From: Symbiodinium natans
Lineage: Eukaryota > Sar > Dinophyceae > Suessiales > Symbiodiniaceae
DNA length: 64,000 nt
Direction: 5' to 3'
Assembly: GCA_905221605.1 (NCBI GenBank)
Contig: CAJNDS010001713.1
Coordinates: forward strand, 656,001-720,000
Part shown: positions 21,469 to 30,417 of the stretch, piece by piece
Layout: each line of letters opens with the position of its first letter
Numbering within the stretch: the first letter of the stretch is position 1
Notes under the pieces: model-generated
What the model was told of the DNA's origin: nothing
Seen by the model: the letters and a program-made list of their open reading frames with translations, nothing else
Databases searched by the model: none
Made by a program: the position numbers and the translations under genes

Positions 21469-24400
21469 GGCCTCTTGTCCTCGACTGCAATCAGTGAATG
21501 GCTACCAGAAAGCCGCATTCAGCAGTACAAGATTGCACTTCTTGGAGGTTTGTGGGTACTTATAACCCCGATTATAAGTCTACTTCTAACGTACTTAGAG
21601 GACTTGGGGGGCTTCTACAAGGAACAGTTAGAAAAGTAGGGTTATAAGTACCCAAGAAACCTCCAAGTTCATTTCCGAAACACAGGGAGCCATGGAGGGC
21701 GTGCCACTTGAGCAGTTTGCGTCCACGATGTGCACGCGGGATTTGAAAAAGCACCCGACGATCAATTCAGGCGGCTCGGCCGCATTCCAGTCGAAGCATG
21801 TGCTGCATAACCCTAAACCCTAGCCCTAAACCCTAAACCCTAAACCCTTTTGTCACTGCAAACTGCAAAAGCTGGGTCAAGGCGACACGATGTTTGCCAT
21901 GTACACCATACCGGCCCTTGCCTTCTTGCAGCTGACAGAAGTCAAGATGCATCTTAGGGATGCTTAGAAGTAGTCTTTTTTGCTTTTTTTTGTTTTTTTG
22001 GGGTACTTGTATCCCTAAGAAACATGCATCTTAGGGATACGTGGAAGTAACTCTTACTCCTTGGATACTCTACATAATCCCTAAGAAAATAGCATAAAGT
22101 TATGATTTTGTCTATTTTTGGGGGGACGAATTATTGTCCCTAAGAAACAGCAAAAACAAATCTAATTTTGGCTCGGGGTTCCAAGTTCAGCAGAGGCATG
22201 AAGAGCTCGAAGAAGCCGGTCTCCTCAGAGAGTTTGATGAAACTATGGGGAAGGCCGCTGGGTTTAGGCAATTTGGGATAACTGTTCTACTATTTTGCCA
22301 TTGTTGGGTTTGAAAAGAGGATCATGTTCTTTCTGGGTAGGCCTTTTGGGAGAACTTTTCTACCATTTTGCCCTTATTGGGCTTATCAGAGGATGATAAT
22401 TTTAGGACATTTTGGATTTTCCCTTATTGGGTTTACAAGAGGAATCGTATTTAGGAGTACTTTTTATGGGAGGGAAGGAAGGGCCACCCTGAACCCTGAA
22501 CCCTGAACCCTGAACCCCAAACCCTAAACCCTAAACCCTAAACCCTAAACCCTGAACCCTAAACCCTAAACCCTAAACCCTAAGGCCATGTTCGTGTCAC
22601 ACCAGTGGCTCAGTGTCCAGCACCCAGACCCAAGCTTCGAGCAGCTGAAAGTTTCTTGGCCGTTTAGGGTTTAGGGTTAAGGTTTAGGGTTTAGGGCTTG
22701 GAGGTTCATGGTACTTCTGAACCAATGATAACTGCATTTGTCACCCACTTAGAGCCCCCAAGTGCCCTAATGTGGTAAAAAGTACAGTTTGGTTAATAAG
22801 TACCGGGAACCTCCAAGTAGTGCCCCTTTGGCCTCTTTTTTGGGAGTTCCAGGTTGCCTGTTTTTAAAGCAAGCCAACACCCCAAAAAAAGGGATACCCT
22901 GTACCCTTTTGTTTCATCTTGGTGGTTTCCTGGGCTACCTGAAAGGTCTTGCAGGATGCTCTGAGGAACATTGCTTCTGGCAGCAGCCGCGTGAATCTGC
23001 CGATTGTTGCCGAGATCTTCCATGGCCGGTCCCCCTGCCCTACGGCAGCGGACTTCGCCTCGGATCGCCTGCACATCTGGTATGACTACTTTTGCTGTCC
23101 GCAGGGGCGCAGTGAGCTCGCAGCGCAGAACCGGCGCCACGCCATCGAAAGCATCCCAGCCTACGTGGCGCGGTGCGAGTTCTTCGTCGTCTCTTGGTGG
23201 CCCAGTGCCCCCTAAACCCTAGACCCTAAACCCTAAAAACCTTTTTTTTGTTTGGTTCTGGGCTCCCTTGTAAGGGAACCAACCACAAAAGGGTAGCCTT
23301 ACCTTTAAGGTGGCTCCTGGGCTCCTAAGGTCTTGTGCCCGGCCTTCAAGCACCGGGACCAGCAGCGAACCCTGAGCCACGCGACTTGGGGCGAAAGAGG
23401 GCAGCTTGGCTCTCATTCCATTGAATTCATATGTGTGTATACATATACATATAATATTTATATAATAAAGAATATATAGTATATCATATACAATATACAA
23501 TATAGTAAGATACAGTAATCTAATGAAAGATCATATCAATGTAGCAATGCATGTGTAGATGGCAAGCCGTGTGCCTCCTGAAAGCCTGGGATCTACTGTG
23601 TTGTTTTTCTCCCTTTCTCAGGTGGTGTCGCACCGAGCGGGTCGCACGTGAACTTGCGACCCGCCAGGGAGGGCACATGGTGGTTGTAGAGAGCCTTGGT
23701 AACCCCGGTGGTACCCTTGACCCTTTTTTTGGTTCTGGGTTCCCTTATAAAGTAGCCAACCCACAAAAGGGCGCCCTTATTACAATATCGGGCTACTGGG
23801 CTACCCTAAACCCTAAACCCTAAACCCTAAACCCTAAACCCTAAAACCTAAACATGGTTAGTGGGCCACCAAGGAGCGCCACGCACCAAACCTTGATGTG
23901 GGCGACAGGGAGCTGCCTGCTGGATGCTCCTGGCGAAGGCTCCTGAGGGTGGTTTCCTGGGTCCCTGAATAGGGTCCCTTGAACCTCCTTTAAGGGGTTC
24001 TGATGTAAGGGCCCTTAATGTGTAAAGGGTACCCTTTTAAGGGCCCATACTAAGGAACCATGTAACTAACTACCCTAAACCCTAAGCCCTAAACCCTAAA
24101 CCCTAAACCCTTGGCTAGACGGGTGGCAAAGAAAAAGCCTGTAAAACCCTAAGAAAGGCGAGTTTACTTTGGATGCTGAGCCCTAAGCCCTAAACCCTAA
24201 ACCCTAAACCCGAAACCCTCAGAAAGGCGAGTTTACTTTGGATGCTGACAGAAGCACCATTGGCCCAATGGTTCGGCAGATGGTCTTGTCTAAGCTGCTC
24301 CACTACCTCGAGCGTCTCGGACGCCTGGAAGTAGCCGGGTTTAGGGTTTAGGGTTTAGGGTTTAGGGTTTAGGGTTTAGGGTTTAGGGTTTAGGGTTTAG

Positions 24401-27400
24401 GGTTTAGGGTTTAGGGTTTAGGGTTTAGGGCTTTGCTTTCTCTTTGTGTTGCGTGGCGTTAAAAGAATCGGGACCCGGAACCCGTGTTTTTTTTTTGTTG
24501 TGGGTGCTTTTTTGCTGTGGGTGCTTTTTTCGGGTGCCGCCCCGGTGAGTGAGTGACCTGGTGCGTGTCGCTCCCGCACCCGCAGCAAAAAAAAAAACGC
24601 GCCCCCGCACCCGCAGCAAAAAAAAAAGCGCGCCCGCACCCGCAGCAAAAAAAAAAAACGCGCCCCCCCCACCCCCTCCCCCCCCCCCTTCCTCCCCACC
24701 CGCCAGGTGAGTGAGTGACCTGGCGCGTGTCGCCCCCCGCACCCGCAGCAAAAAAAAAACGCGCCCCAGCACCCGCAGCAAAAAAAAAAACGAACCCCCC
24801 CCCCCCCCCCCCCTCCCCCCCCTTCCTCCCCACCCCCAGGTGAGTGAGTGACCTGGCGCGTGTCGCCCCGCACCCGCAGCAAAAAAAGAACGCGCCCCCG
24901 CCCCGCAGCAAAAAAGAAACGCACCCCGCACCCGCAGAAAAAAAAAAACGCCCCCCCACTGCCCCCCCCCTTCCTCCCCACCCCCCAGGTCATTTGTTTT
25001 GCAATTTCCTCCCCAACCCCGTCCCCAACGCCCCCCCTCCTTTAAACTGTGCAAGCGTTTTCAAAGCACTGAATCCTTCCCAAGGCCATCATGCGAGCAT
25101 TGTGTTTGCAAACGGTGGAGGGAGGGCTGCACCCCGCCCGACCCCCCCCCCCCCTCTTTAAAACCGTGCCAGGTCGCTTCTCAGCATATGAATCCTGTCC
25201 AAGCCTATCATGCCAGCATTGGGTTTGCAAATAGGGGGGGGCTGCGCCCCCCCAACCCCCCCGCTTCTTAAAGCCATGCCGCTTGCTTCAAAGCAAATGA
25301 ATCCTTTCCGAACCCATCATGAGAGCATTCCCCCCCGCTTGAAAGGGGGGGGGGGTGGGGCTGCGCTTTTTAGCCGGGCAAACTTGCTTCAATCATACGA
25401 ATCCCTTCCAAACCCATGATGATGCGAGCATTGTGTTTGCAAATGGGGGGGGCTGCGCCCCCCCCAACCCCCCCGCTTTTTTTAGCCGGCAAGCCTGCTT
25501 CAAAGCTTACGAATCCCTTCCAAACCCATGATGCGAGCATTGTGTTTTCAAATGCGGCGGTCTGCGCAGCCCCCAACCCCCTGAAGAAAGAGGGAATATA
25601 TGCTTGCTTTCCTACGAAAATTCAGACCTTATGGTGGAAGTTGAATTTTCCGTTTAAAAATAGAGATATAAACGTCTTCTTAGTAAAGAATCGAGAAAAT
25701 AGAGCTTGTGTTATGAGACATGAACAAAAACACTTGTTGTCTACGAGTCACAAATAGAGATAATGCATGTACTCTTATGACAATATAGAGAATTAGCTTT
25801 TCATGTATTCCTCTCTCATGTCTTCCTCGTGAAATAAAGAGAAGAAGTCTGAAAATACTGACAAAATAAGAAACTATAGAACAATAGAGGTTTTCGCTAT
25901 ACAATATAGAGAAATTAGATGCTTCCTATGACAACATAGAGGAAATAGAGGCTTTCATACGAAAATATAGCGAAAATACAAAGTGTTTTCATATTAAAAT
26001 GTAGAGGTCTTGATATTCAAATATAGAGAATAGAGGTTTTCATGTTCAAATGTTAAGACAATGGAGGTTTGCCTATTCAGAGACAGAGAAAATAATGGGC
26101 TTCCTATTAAAATTAGGACAAGAGGAACAAAAACACTTTTAATTGCAAGTCACATATTGAGATAACACAGAGAATAAGTTTCTCATGTATTCCTCTCTCA
26201 TGTCTTCCTCATTAAATATAGAGGAAAACTATGACGATATAGACAAAAATAGAGAGAAATAGAGGTTTTAGTTATAAAATAGAGAGAAATAGCGGTTTTC
26301 GAATTGAAGTATAGAGAAATTAGAAAAAGTAGAGGTTTTCATGCTAAATGTAGAGAAAATAGAGGTTTTCATATTCAAATATAGAGAAGAAAGAGGTTTT
26401 CCTATTCAAATATAGAGGAGAAAGAGGTTTTCCTATTGAAAATTAGAGAAAATAAAGGTTTTCATAGTAAAATATAGAAAAACGCTCCGCACCCGCAGCA
26501 AAAAAAAAAGGGCGCCCCCACGGGACCCGCAACAAAAAAAAAAACGCGCCCCCGCACCCGCAGCAAAAAAAAAACGCGCCCCCCGCACCCGCAGCACAAA
26601 AAAAAACGCGCCCCCGCACCCGCAGCAAAAAAAAAACGCGCCCCCGCACCCACAGCAAAAAAACACCCGCAACAAAAAAAAAAACACTCTTACCATCGGG
26701 ACCCCTGAATTACACCCTTGTTAAACATAGCCGACCTAGCCCAAGAGAACTGCTTTTTCCTCAGTTTGTCAACTGAGAGGTGGTTCCTGGGGAGCTACAA
26801 GCCCTGAAACCCCTAAACCCCTAAATCCCGAAACCCCCAAACCCCCCTAAACCCCTAAACCATAAACCCCAAACCCCCAAACCCTCAAACCCTACACGCC
26901 CCCAAAACCCTAAGCTCCTTTTAAAGGGGCGGGGGGGGGGGAGCCGAAGGCACCGTGCCTACACCCTAAACCCTTAAAACCCTAAACCCTTGAAACCCTT
27001 AAAACCCTTAAAACCCCTAAACCCCTAAACCCGAAGCCCCTAAACCCTAAACCCTAAACCCTAACCCCTAAGCCCCTCAGCCCCTAAACCCTAAACCCTA
27101 CGAAGGCACCGGGACCTGCACAACTACCGGTTCCTCCTGAACTCGCAGGGCGCCCGCTACTTCCGAGGCCTCGAGGTGGCGCCCATTGATGCTCGGGGGG
27201 GGCACTGGAGTTTAGGGTTTAGGGTTTAGGGTTTAGGGTTTAGGGTTTTGGGTTTTGGGTTTTGGGTTATTGGGTTTAGGGTTTAGGGTTTAGGGTTTAG
27301 GGTTATTGGGTTTAGGGTGATGGAGTTTCAGGGTTTCAGGGTTTAGGGCCTAAGTTTTAGTTAGGTGGGTTTTGGTTTGGGGCCATCCACGAGCTTTACA

Positions 27401-30400
27401 TCCTTCGGAAGCCCAGCGGTGCCCTTTTTCGCCCCGGTTCCCTTCGAAAGTAGCCAACCCCAACAGAGGGTTTAGGGTTTAGGGTATCGGGTTTAGGGCT
27501 CTCAATATGACATTGTTCCTGGGCTACCAGGTAACAAAGGGAAATATGTTTTGTTTATGTATTGTCCCGTATCTTTACCTAGAGGATATGTTACGTGTCA
27601 ACCCCAAATAGGGTTGTTAAGGGTATACGCGGTTTAGGGTATAAGGTACATGTTGACCCTTGTTTTGGGTGTTTAACGGTTTTGGGTTTAGGGGTACATT
27701 CTAACCCCTTATTCTGATTTTAGGTTGCAAGGTTGGTTTAGGTGTTGAAGAGGATCATATTTCGGAAACCCTAAACCCTAAACCCTAAACCCTAAACCAG
27801 AATGTGCCAACTCAGGATGGGCTCGTGCCAGGGTTCCAGCCGGATCCGGAAGCAGACGAAAAGGGTGCCAAGCTGGACTGGTTTCTGCACCAGAACGGCT
27901 TCAGGAGAGCTTGGTTTAGGGTTTAGGGTTTAGGGTTTAGGGTTTAGGGTTTAGGGTTTAGGGTTCAGGGTTTAGGGTTCAGGGTTCAGGGTTCAGGGTT
28001 CAGGGTTCAGGGTTCAGGGTTAGGGTTTGGGGTTTAGGTTCAGGGTTTAGGGTTTAAGGGGTATCAGGGGTTGTACGTGGACCCTCCTTGGGATGTTCCC
28101 CCTTATGTTATAGTACCCCCCCCCCCCTCTTTTTTGTAGTCGCTATTCAGGAGCTGTTAGTAATCTTGGTAGCCCAGAGTGGTACGTACCCTTGTCCCTT
28201 TTTGGGGTTCAAGGTTCCCCTACAAAGTAACCAACCCAAAAAAGGGTGCTCTTATTGTACTATGGTTACTGGGCCACCAAGTAATCCCACGTGTCTCTTA
28301 TCATCCCGTGGGTTCTCCCATGCCTTCTTCTACCTGAGCTCGGATCCCAGAATTGGGCTCCCAAATCCCCAAAGCTGCCACTAAACTAGGTGGGACTTTA
28401 CTACAATTTTATCACTTTATAAGTTTTGGGGTAAAAGTTAAACTTTTATTGGGGGTGAAAAGAGCAACCAAGCAAAAAAGGACCCTAAACCCCAAACCCG
28501 AAACCCTGAACCCGACAAGCCGTCAATGATCGACAGCAAGCAGGAGCATCTCCGAGCCGGACGACCAAGGGTGGCCACCTATATGCTTCGCTGCTGTGAG
28601 CGGCAATGTACAGGTGGGGACGGGGGGTTTAGGGCTTAGGGCTTAGGGTTTAGGGTTTAGGGCTTAGGGCTTAGGGTTTAGGGTTTAGGGTTTAGGGTTT
28701 AGGGTCATGCAGAGCACCCCACAAAGACCTGAAGCAAAAAAAGGGTTTAGCCTTTCCCAGAATAGGCCGGGGGGGGGGGTGCTTCGGGAGGGGCGCCCCT
28801 CGTTTTCTGGAAGAGACTCCAGGTCTTGCAAGCACTCCTGGAGCGAAGGGCGAATGTCAACGATGTCACCACCAAGACGAACAAAGAGCTCCTGGGGCCC
28901 CCTTTGCCTTAGGGTTTAGGGTTTAGGGCTAGGGTTTCGGGTGTAGGGTTTAGGGTTAAAGCCACTAACTAAGGGTATATAGTTCTTAACTGTAGGTAGA
29001 AAGAGTCCCAGGTTGCATCTCGTCAAGAAGATGACACCTCTGCAAATGGCGGCGTTCTTCCGCAACAACGAAGCCGTGGAGTTTCTTAGGGATTTTAGGG
29101 AATACTCTTTTAGTTTTTGGTTGCTACAGTTCCTCAGAAACAGCTGAAACTCTCATTTTGCTAGGGTAGTTCCTCAGAAACAGCTGAAAGTCTCATTTTT
29201 GCTAGAGTTCCAAGATCAGTATAGGTTTCTCCTGTCTGCGAGGGCCGAAGTCAACAACGTGGATGGCTTTGGGGGCAACGCCCTGCACGTCGCCTGTCTG
29301 GGTGACAACCCGCATGCGCCTTGGGGACCAATTGTGAACCCTAAAAGGATGTATGGCCTCAGATACCTGAATAAGAATTATAGTAGTACAGGCTATATGA
29401 CCCCTAAACCCTAAACCCGAAACCGCCCCCCAATGTCAGGGTTCATTTGGTCCGCAAGGCGGTACGCCTGTTTTGCCAAGCCCGCGCCGACCCAAGCCAA
29501 GAAGACAAGCTGGGGCTCAATCCCTTCCAGGTCGCCTGTGCAGTGCCTTGGGAAACATGAACCCCTCAAGTTGGGGGTCACGTGGGTTTAGGGTTTAGGG
29601 TTGAGGGTTGAGCTTTGAGGGTTTAGGGTTTAGGGTTTAGTGTTTAGGGTTTAGGGTTTAGTACCTTCTACTACAATTCCCTATGAAAGGGCACATGAAT
29701 CCAATAGACTGTTTTGGGGGTTTTATCATCATTGGTCCCCAAGGTGAGCAGCGTCCGTGCCATGAAGGAGATGCTTCTTCAGATGCCAGGCTTGAGCTTG
29801 CGACACTTGGCAGCCCAGTGGTGCCCTTGTTGCGCTTTTTGTTGGGTTCAAGGTTTCCCTCTCATAAAGGTAACAAACCCCAACATAAAGGAAGACCTTG
29901 GTATGATGTGGGTATTCCCAAAATAGGGATGCCCCTTGTATACCCAAAATGGAATACCTCTTTTCGGAAATCTAGACTGGGCTACCAAGGGCATGGCCTG
30001 CACATCGCGCTGATGTTTGGAGGGGGAGGCTCCCCCGAAAGGATCTCCGTCTTGCTGGAGGCCAAGGCAGACGTCAACGAGCAGTTCCGGGTGAAGTTCC
30101 GGGAAACTGGGTGGTGGCTTATGTTAAACGTCATGGGCCTGAGGCACCGGGTTAGCCCATCCCGACTTACTCTGCTAGCTTACCACCACCACGACGCCAC
30201 ACCATTGATGTTTAGCATCCTAGCCGGCTCCTTTGAAGCCGTGCCCTGCCTCCTTGACGCCGGGGCCCGGGCAGACGTCCAAAACTACCGCAGGCAAAAG
30301 ACATCCGATCTGGCGCGCCAGGTGCATGCGCCAGCGTGGTTGATTGAGGCTTGCTCTGATGAAAGGCAGCGAACAGGAGTTCGGCTGGACACCGAGAGCG

Positions 30401-30417
30401 ACAGCTTCTTCATCTGA
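21469..30417 (+). CDS. Ankyrin-repeat protein with dinoflagellate VSHQW/WYDYF N-terminal region, about 19 exons
   Basis: Exons: 21469-21534 and 21686-about 21805 (ends uncertain), about 21872-21950, 22194-22253, 22585-22650, 22946-23188, 23330-23400, 23622-23690, 23874-23938, 24227-24311, 27106-27187, 27816-27904, 28544-28613, 28823-28887, 29012-29080, 29225-29315, 29459-29542, 29744-29801, 29990-30417 (TGA). From exon 4 to the stop all 15 junctions keep frame. The N-terminal half has KAMFVSHQWLSVQHPDP, HIWYDYFCCPQ, AIESIPAYVARC and ERGWCRTE, a region I recall in front of ankyrin repeats in many Symbiodinium proteins. The second half has at least five ankyrin repeats (such as ANVNDVTTKTNKE, EVNNVDGFGGNALHVAC, ADVNEQF, ATPLMFSILAGS). 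Donors are 5 GT, 6 GC and 4 GA; all acceptors are AG|G. Likely a cytosolic protein-interaction scaffold; exact role unknown. The 5' end is not settled. Confidence 0.82.
21537..21668. mobile_element. Family D TIR element in the ankyrin gene
   Basis: ACTTCTTGGAGGTTTGTGGG on the left mirrors GGTTATAAGTACCCAAGAAA then CCTCCAAGT on the right; the interior also shows GTTATAAGTACCC/GGGTACTTATAAC symmetry. It separates the first two candidate exons. Confidence 0.65.
21947..22160. mobile_element. TIR element with ATCTTAGGGAT ends in the ankyrin gene
   Basis: GCATCTTAGGGATGCTTAG at the left recurs internally as GCATCTTAGGGATACGTGG. Complementary ATCCCTAAGAAA segments lie at about 22012, 22077 and 22137. 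The structure looks like nested or doubled hairpins filling the intron between exons 3 and 4. Confidence 0.5.
22254..22584 (+). other. Intron with AAGGCC at both borders
   Basis: The exon ends GGGAAG and the intron begins GCCGCTGG; the intron ends CCCTAAG and the next exon begins GCCATGTTC. Both borders read AAGGCC, like a 6-bp target duplication. The interior has a tandem TTTTGCC(C/A)TTATTGGG-type repeat (22280-22450) and a CCCTGAA/CCCTAAA array (22490-22583). Confidence 0.65.
22651..22945 (+). other. Composite intron: TTTAGGG array, family D and family A elements, CTGAAAG borders
   Basis: The exon ends CTGAAA before GTTTCTTGG; the intron ends CTGAAAG before GTCTTGCAG. The 7-bp repeat CTGAAAG brackets it. 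Inside are a TTTAGGG patch (22663-22697), a complete family D element (22697-22817) and a family A-like segment (about 22836-22940). GT donor. Confidence 0.7.
22697..22817. mobile_element. Family D TIR element
   Basis: Left end CTTGGAGGTTCATGGTACTT; right end AAGTACCGGGAACCTCCAAG. About 121 bp. Other copies at 21537-21668, 33159-33270 and 33346-33455. Confidence 0.75.
23189..23329 (+). mobile_element. Family A element acting as an intron, with CCCTAAA insert
   Basis: The whole GT-AG intron is a family A copy: CTTGGTGGCCCAGTGCCCCC at the left, TTGGTTCTGGGCTCCCTTGT in the middle, GGCTCCTGGGCTCCTAAG at the right end, which supplies the AG acceptor. CCCTAAA heptamers sit just inside the left end. 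Confidence 0.7.
23401..23621 (+). other. AT-rich GC-AG intron
   Basis: It joins GAAAGAGG to GTGGTGTCGCACC, rebuilding ERGWCRTE. The middle (23420-23540) is dominated by TATA-type dinucleotides and a TTTCTCCCTTTCTCAG tract precedes the acceptor. Unlike its neighbours it contains no TTTAGGG array and no recognised TIR element. Confidence 0.6.
23691..23873 (+). mobile_element. Family A element acting as a GA-AG intron, with CCCTAAA array inside
   Basis: The left TIR is CTTGGTAACCCCGGTGGTAC; the right TIR is GGTTAGTGGGCCACCAAG, whose last bases form the acceptor. GAGC stands at both borders. A CCCTAAA array (about 23801-23852) lies in the element's right half. Splicing joins MVVVE to SATHQTLM in frame. 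Confidence 0.7.
24142..24258. repeat. About 30-bp exon duplication flanking a CCCTAAA array
   Basis: A stretch with AGAAAGGCGAGTTTACTTTG followed by GATGCTGA occurs at about 24149-24176 and again at about 24221-24248, with a short CCCTAAA array between. The second copy is the start of the real exon (24227). The first looks like a duplicated target left upstream of the array. Confidence 0.85.
24339..24431. repeat. TTTAGGG array
   Basis: Thirteen near-perfect heptamers at the 5' end of the large ankyrin-gene intron. Confidence 0.9.
24540..24985. repeat. A-run/GC-rich array, about 30-bp sub-units
   Basis: Sub-units read CCGCACCCGCAGC followed by 7-12 A and CGCGCCCC. Longer units are punctuated by GGTGAGTGAGTGACCTGGCG. 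Long C runs lie at 24661-24690 and 24796-24828. The open frames rich in FFF and CGCG are translations of it. Confidence 0.85.
25068..25585. repeat. Five tandem copies of a 100-125 bp repeat with a G/C palindrome
   Basis: Each unit has GAATCCTTTCC, AACCCATCATG, GAGCATTGTGTTTGCAAA, then a run of G, CTGCG and a run of C (a near-perfect palindrome), then a GCTTCAAAGC segment. Diverged copies also occur at 20695-20950, so the unit is dispersed as well as tandem. Confidence 0.8.
25620..26475. repeat. AT-rich array of AAATATAGAGAAAATAGAGG units
   Basis: Irregular units of about 30-40 bp centred on ATAGAGGTTTTC(A/C)TATT. Composition is sharply different from the GC-rich arrays on either side. The longer CTCTCATGTCTTCCTC segment recurs near 25811 and 26193, suggesting a larger period of about 380 bp. 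Confidence 0.75.
26482..26692. repeat. Second copy of the A-run/GC-rich array
   Basis: The same CCGCACCCGCAGC plus A-run sub-units as 24540-24985, about six copies, without the GTGAGTGAGTG punctuation. It sits directly against the AT-rich array. Confidence 0.85.
27188..27815 (+). other. Intron with TTTAGGG array and family A element
   Basis: A GA donor (CCCATT|GATGCTCGG) and an AG|G acceptor (ACTCAG|GATGGGCTC) join VAPI to DGLVPGF. TTTAGGG/TTTTGGG repeats lie at 27211-27350 and a family A-like element at about 27408-27530 (AGCCCAGCGGTGCCC ... CTGGGCTACCAGG). A short open stretch at 27380-27410 is not needed by the frame. Confidence 0.6.
27905..28543 (+). other. Intron with TTTAGGG/TTCAGGG array and family A and C elements, CAGGAG borders
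   Basis: A GA donor (GGCTTCAG|GAGAGC) and an acceptor AGCAG|GAGCATC; CAGGAG stands at both borders. The array (27911-28065) changes from TTTAGGG to a run of TTCAGGG variants. A partial family C end lies at 28086 and a complete family A element at 28165-28281. Confidence 0.65.
28165..28281. mobile_element. Family A element with TAAT target duplication, inside an intron
   Basis: CTTGGTAGCCCAGAGTGGTA at the left and GGTTACTGGGCCACCAAG at the right, 117 bp, bracketed by TAAT on each side. It is the cleanest copy without a TTTAGGG insert. Because it lies within an existing intron, it shows that the element can insert without itself providing splice sites. Confidence 0.8.
28614..28822 (+). other. 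Intron consisting largely of a TTTAGGG array
   Basis: GT donor AATGTACAG|GTGGGG and acceptor ACTCCAG|GTCTTGCAA rejoin an ankyrin repeat (GNVQ to VLQALLERR) in frame. The array (28624-28704) shows a 28-bp higher-order pattern of TTTAGGG and CTTAGGG. A G run and a short unique segment follow. Confidence 0.75.
29081..29224 (+). other. Intron with an internal 40-bp tandem duplication
   Basis: A GT donor (GTGGA|GTTTCTTAGG) and acceptor TATAG|GTTTCTCC; GTTTCT is shared by both borders. GTTCCTCAGAAACAGCTGAA followed by CTCATTTT and GCTAG occurs twice in tandem inside (about 29129 and 29168). Confidence 0.65.
29316..29458 (+). mobile_element. Family B element whose TIRs coincide with a GC-AG intron
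   Basis: The intron starts GCGCCTTGGGGACCAATTGT and ends GGGTTCATTTGGTCCGCAAG before GCGG. The two ends are inverted repeats of about 22 bp. Removing exactly this element joins DNPH to AVRLFCQARADP in an ankyrin repeat. CCCTAAA heptamers sit in the right half. Confidence 0.8.
29543..29743 (+). mobile_element. Family B element acting as a GT-AG intron, with a TTTAGGG array inside
   Basis: Left end GTGCCTTGGGAAACATGAAC; right end ATCATTGGTCCCCAAG before GTGAGC. A TTTAGGG array occupies 29584-29662 in the middle. Splicing joins VACA to VSSVRAMKEML in frame. The next intron upstream is the same family without a long array. Confidence 0.78.
29802..29989 (+). mobile_element. Family A element acting as a GA-AG intron
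   Basis: CTTGGCAGCCCAGTGGTGCC at the left, GACTGGGCTACCAAG at the right giving the acceptor. It is longer than other copies because of an extra segment with CCAAAATAGGGATGCC/CCAAAATGGAATACC. Splicing joins LSLR to HGLHIALMF. Confidence 0.7.

Larger units (their letters stand above)
24312..27105 (+). other. 2.8 kb intron made of simple-sequence arrays
   Basis: The GC donor (CTCGA|GCGTCTCGG) and AG|G acceptor (CTACGAAG|GCACCGG) join YLE to HRDLHNYRF in frame. In order it holds a TTTAGGG array, an A-run/GC-rich array (24540-24960), a 110-bp G/C-palindrome repeat (25068-25585), an AT-rich array (25620-26475), a second A-run/GC-rich array (26482-26690) and degenerate CCCTAAA (26800-27100). No gene is seen inside. 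Confidence 0.65.

Noticed and set aside
22160-22180. Relict dinoflagellate spliced-leader sequence (ATTTTGGCTC)
   Set aside because: Only about ten bases match what I recall of the leader, it lies inside an inferred intron, and no longer match was noticed elsewhere.
24418-25054. Gly/Phe-rich proteins on the minus strand
   Set aside because: They follow the A-run/GC-rich array and are open in all three frames.
24540-26692. CRISPR array
   Set aside because: Repeat lengths vary, spacers are themselves repetitive, there are no cas-like genes, and the context is eukaryotic.
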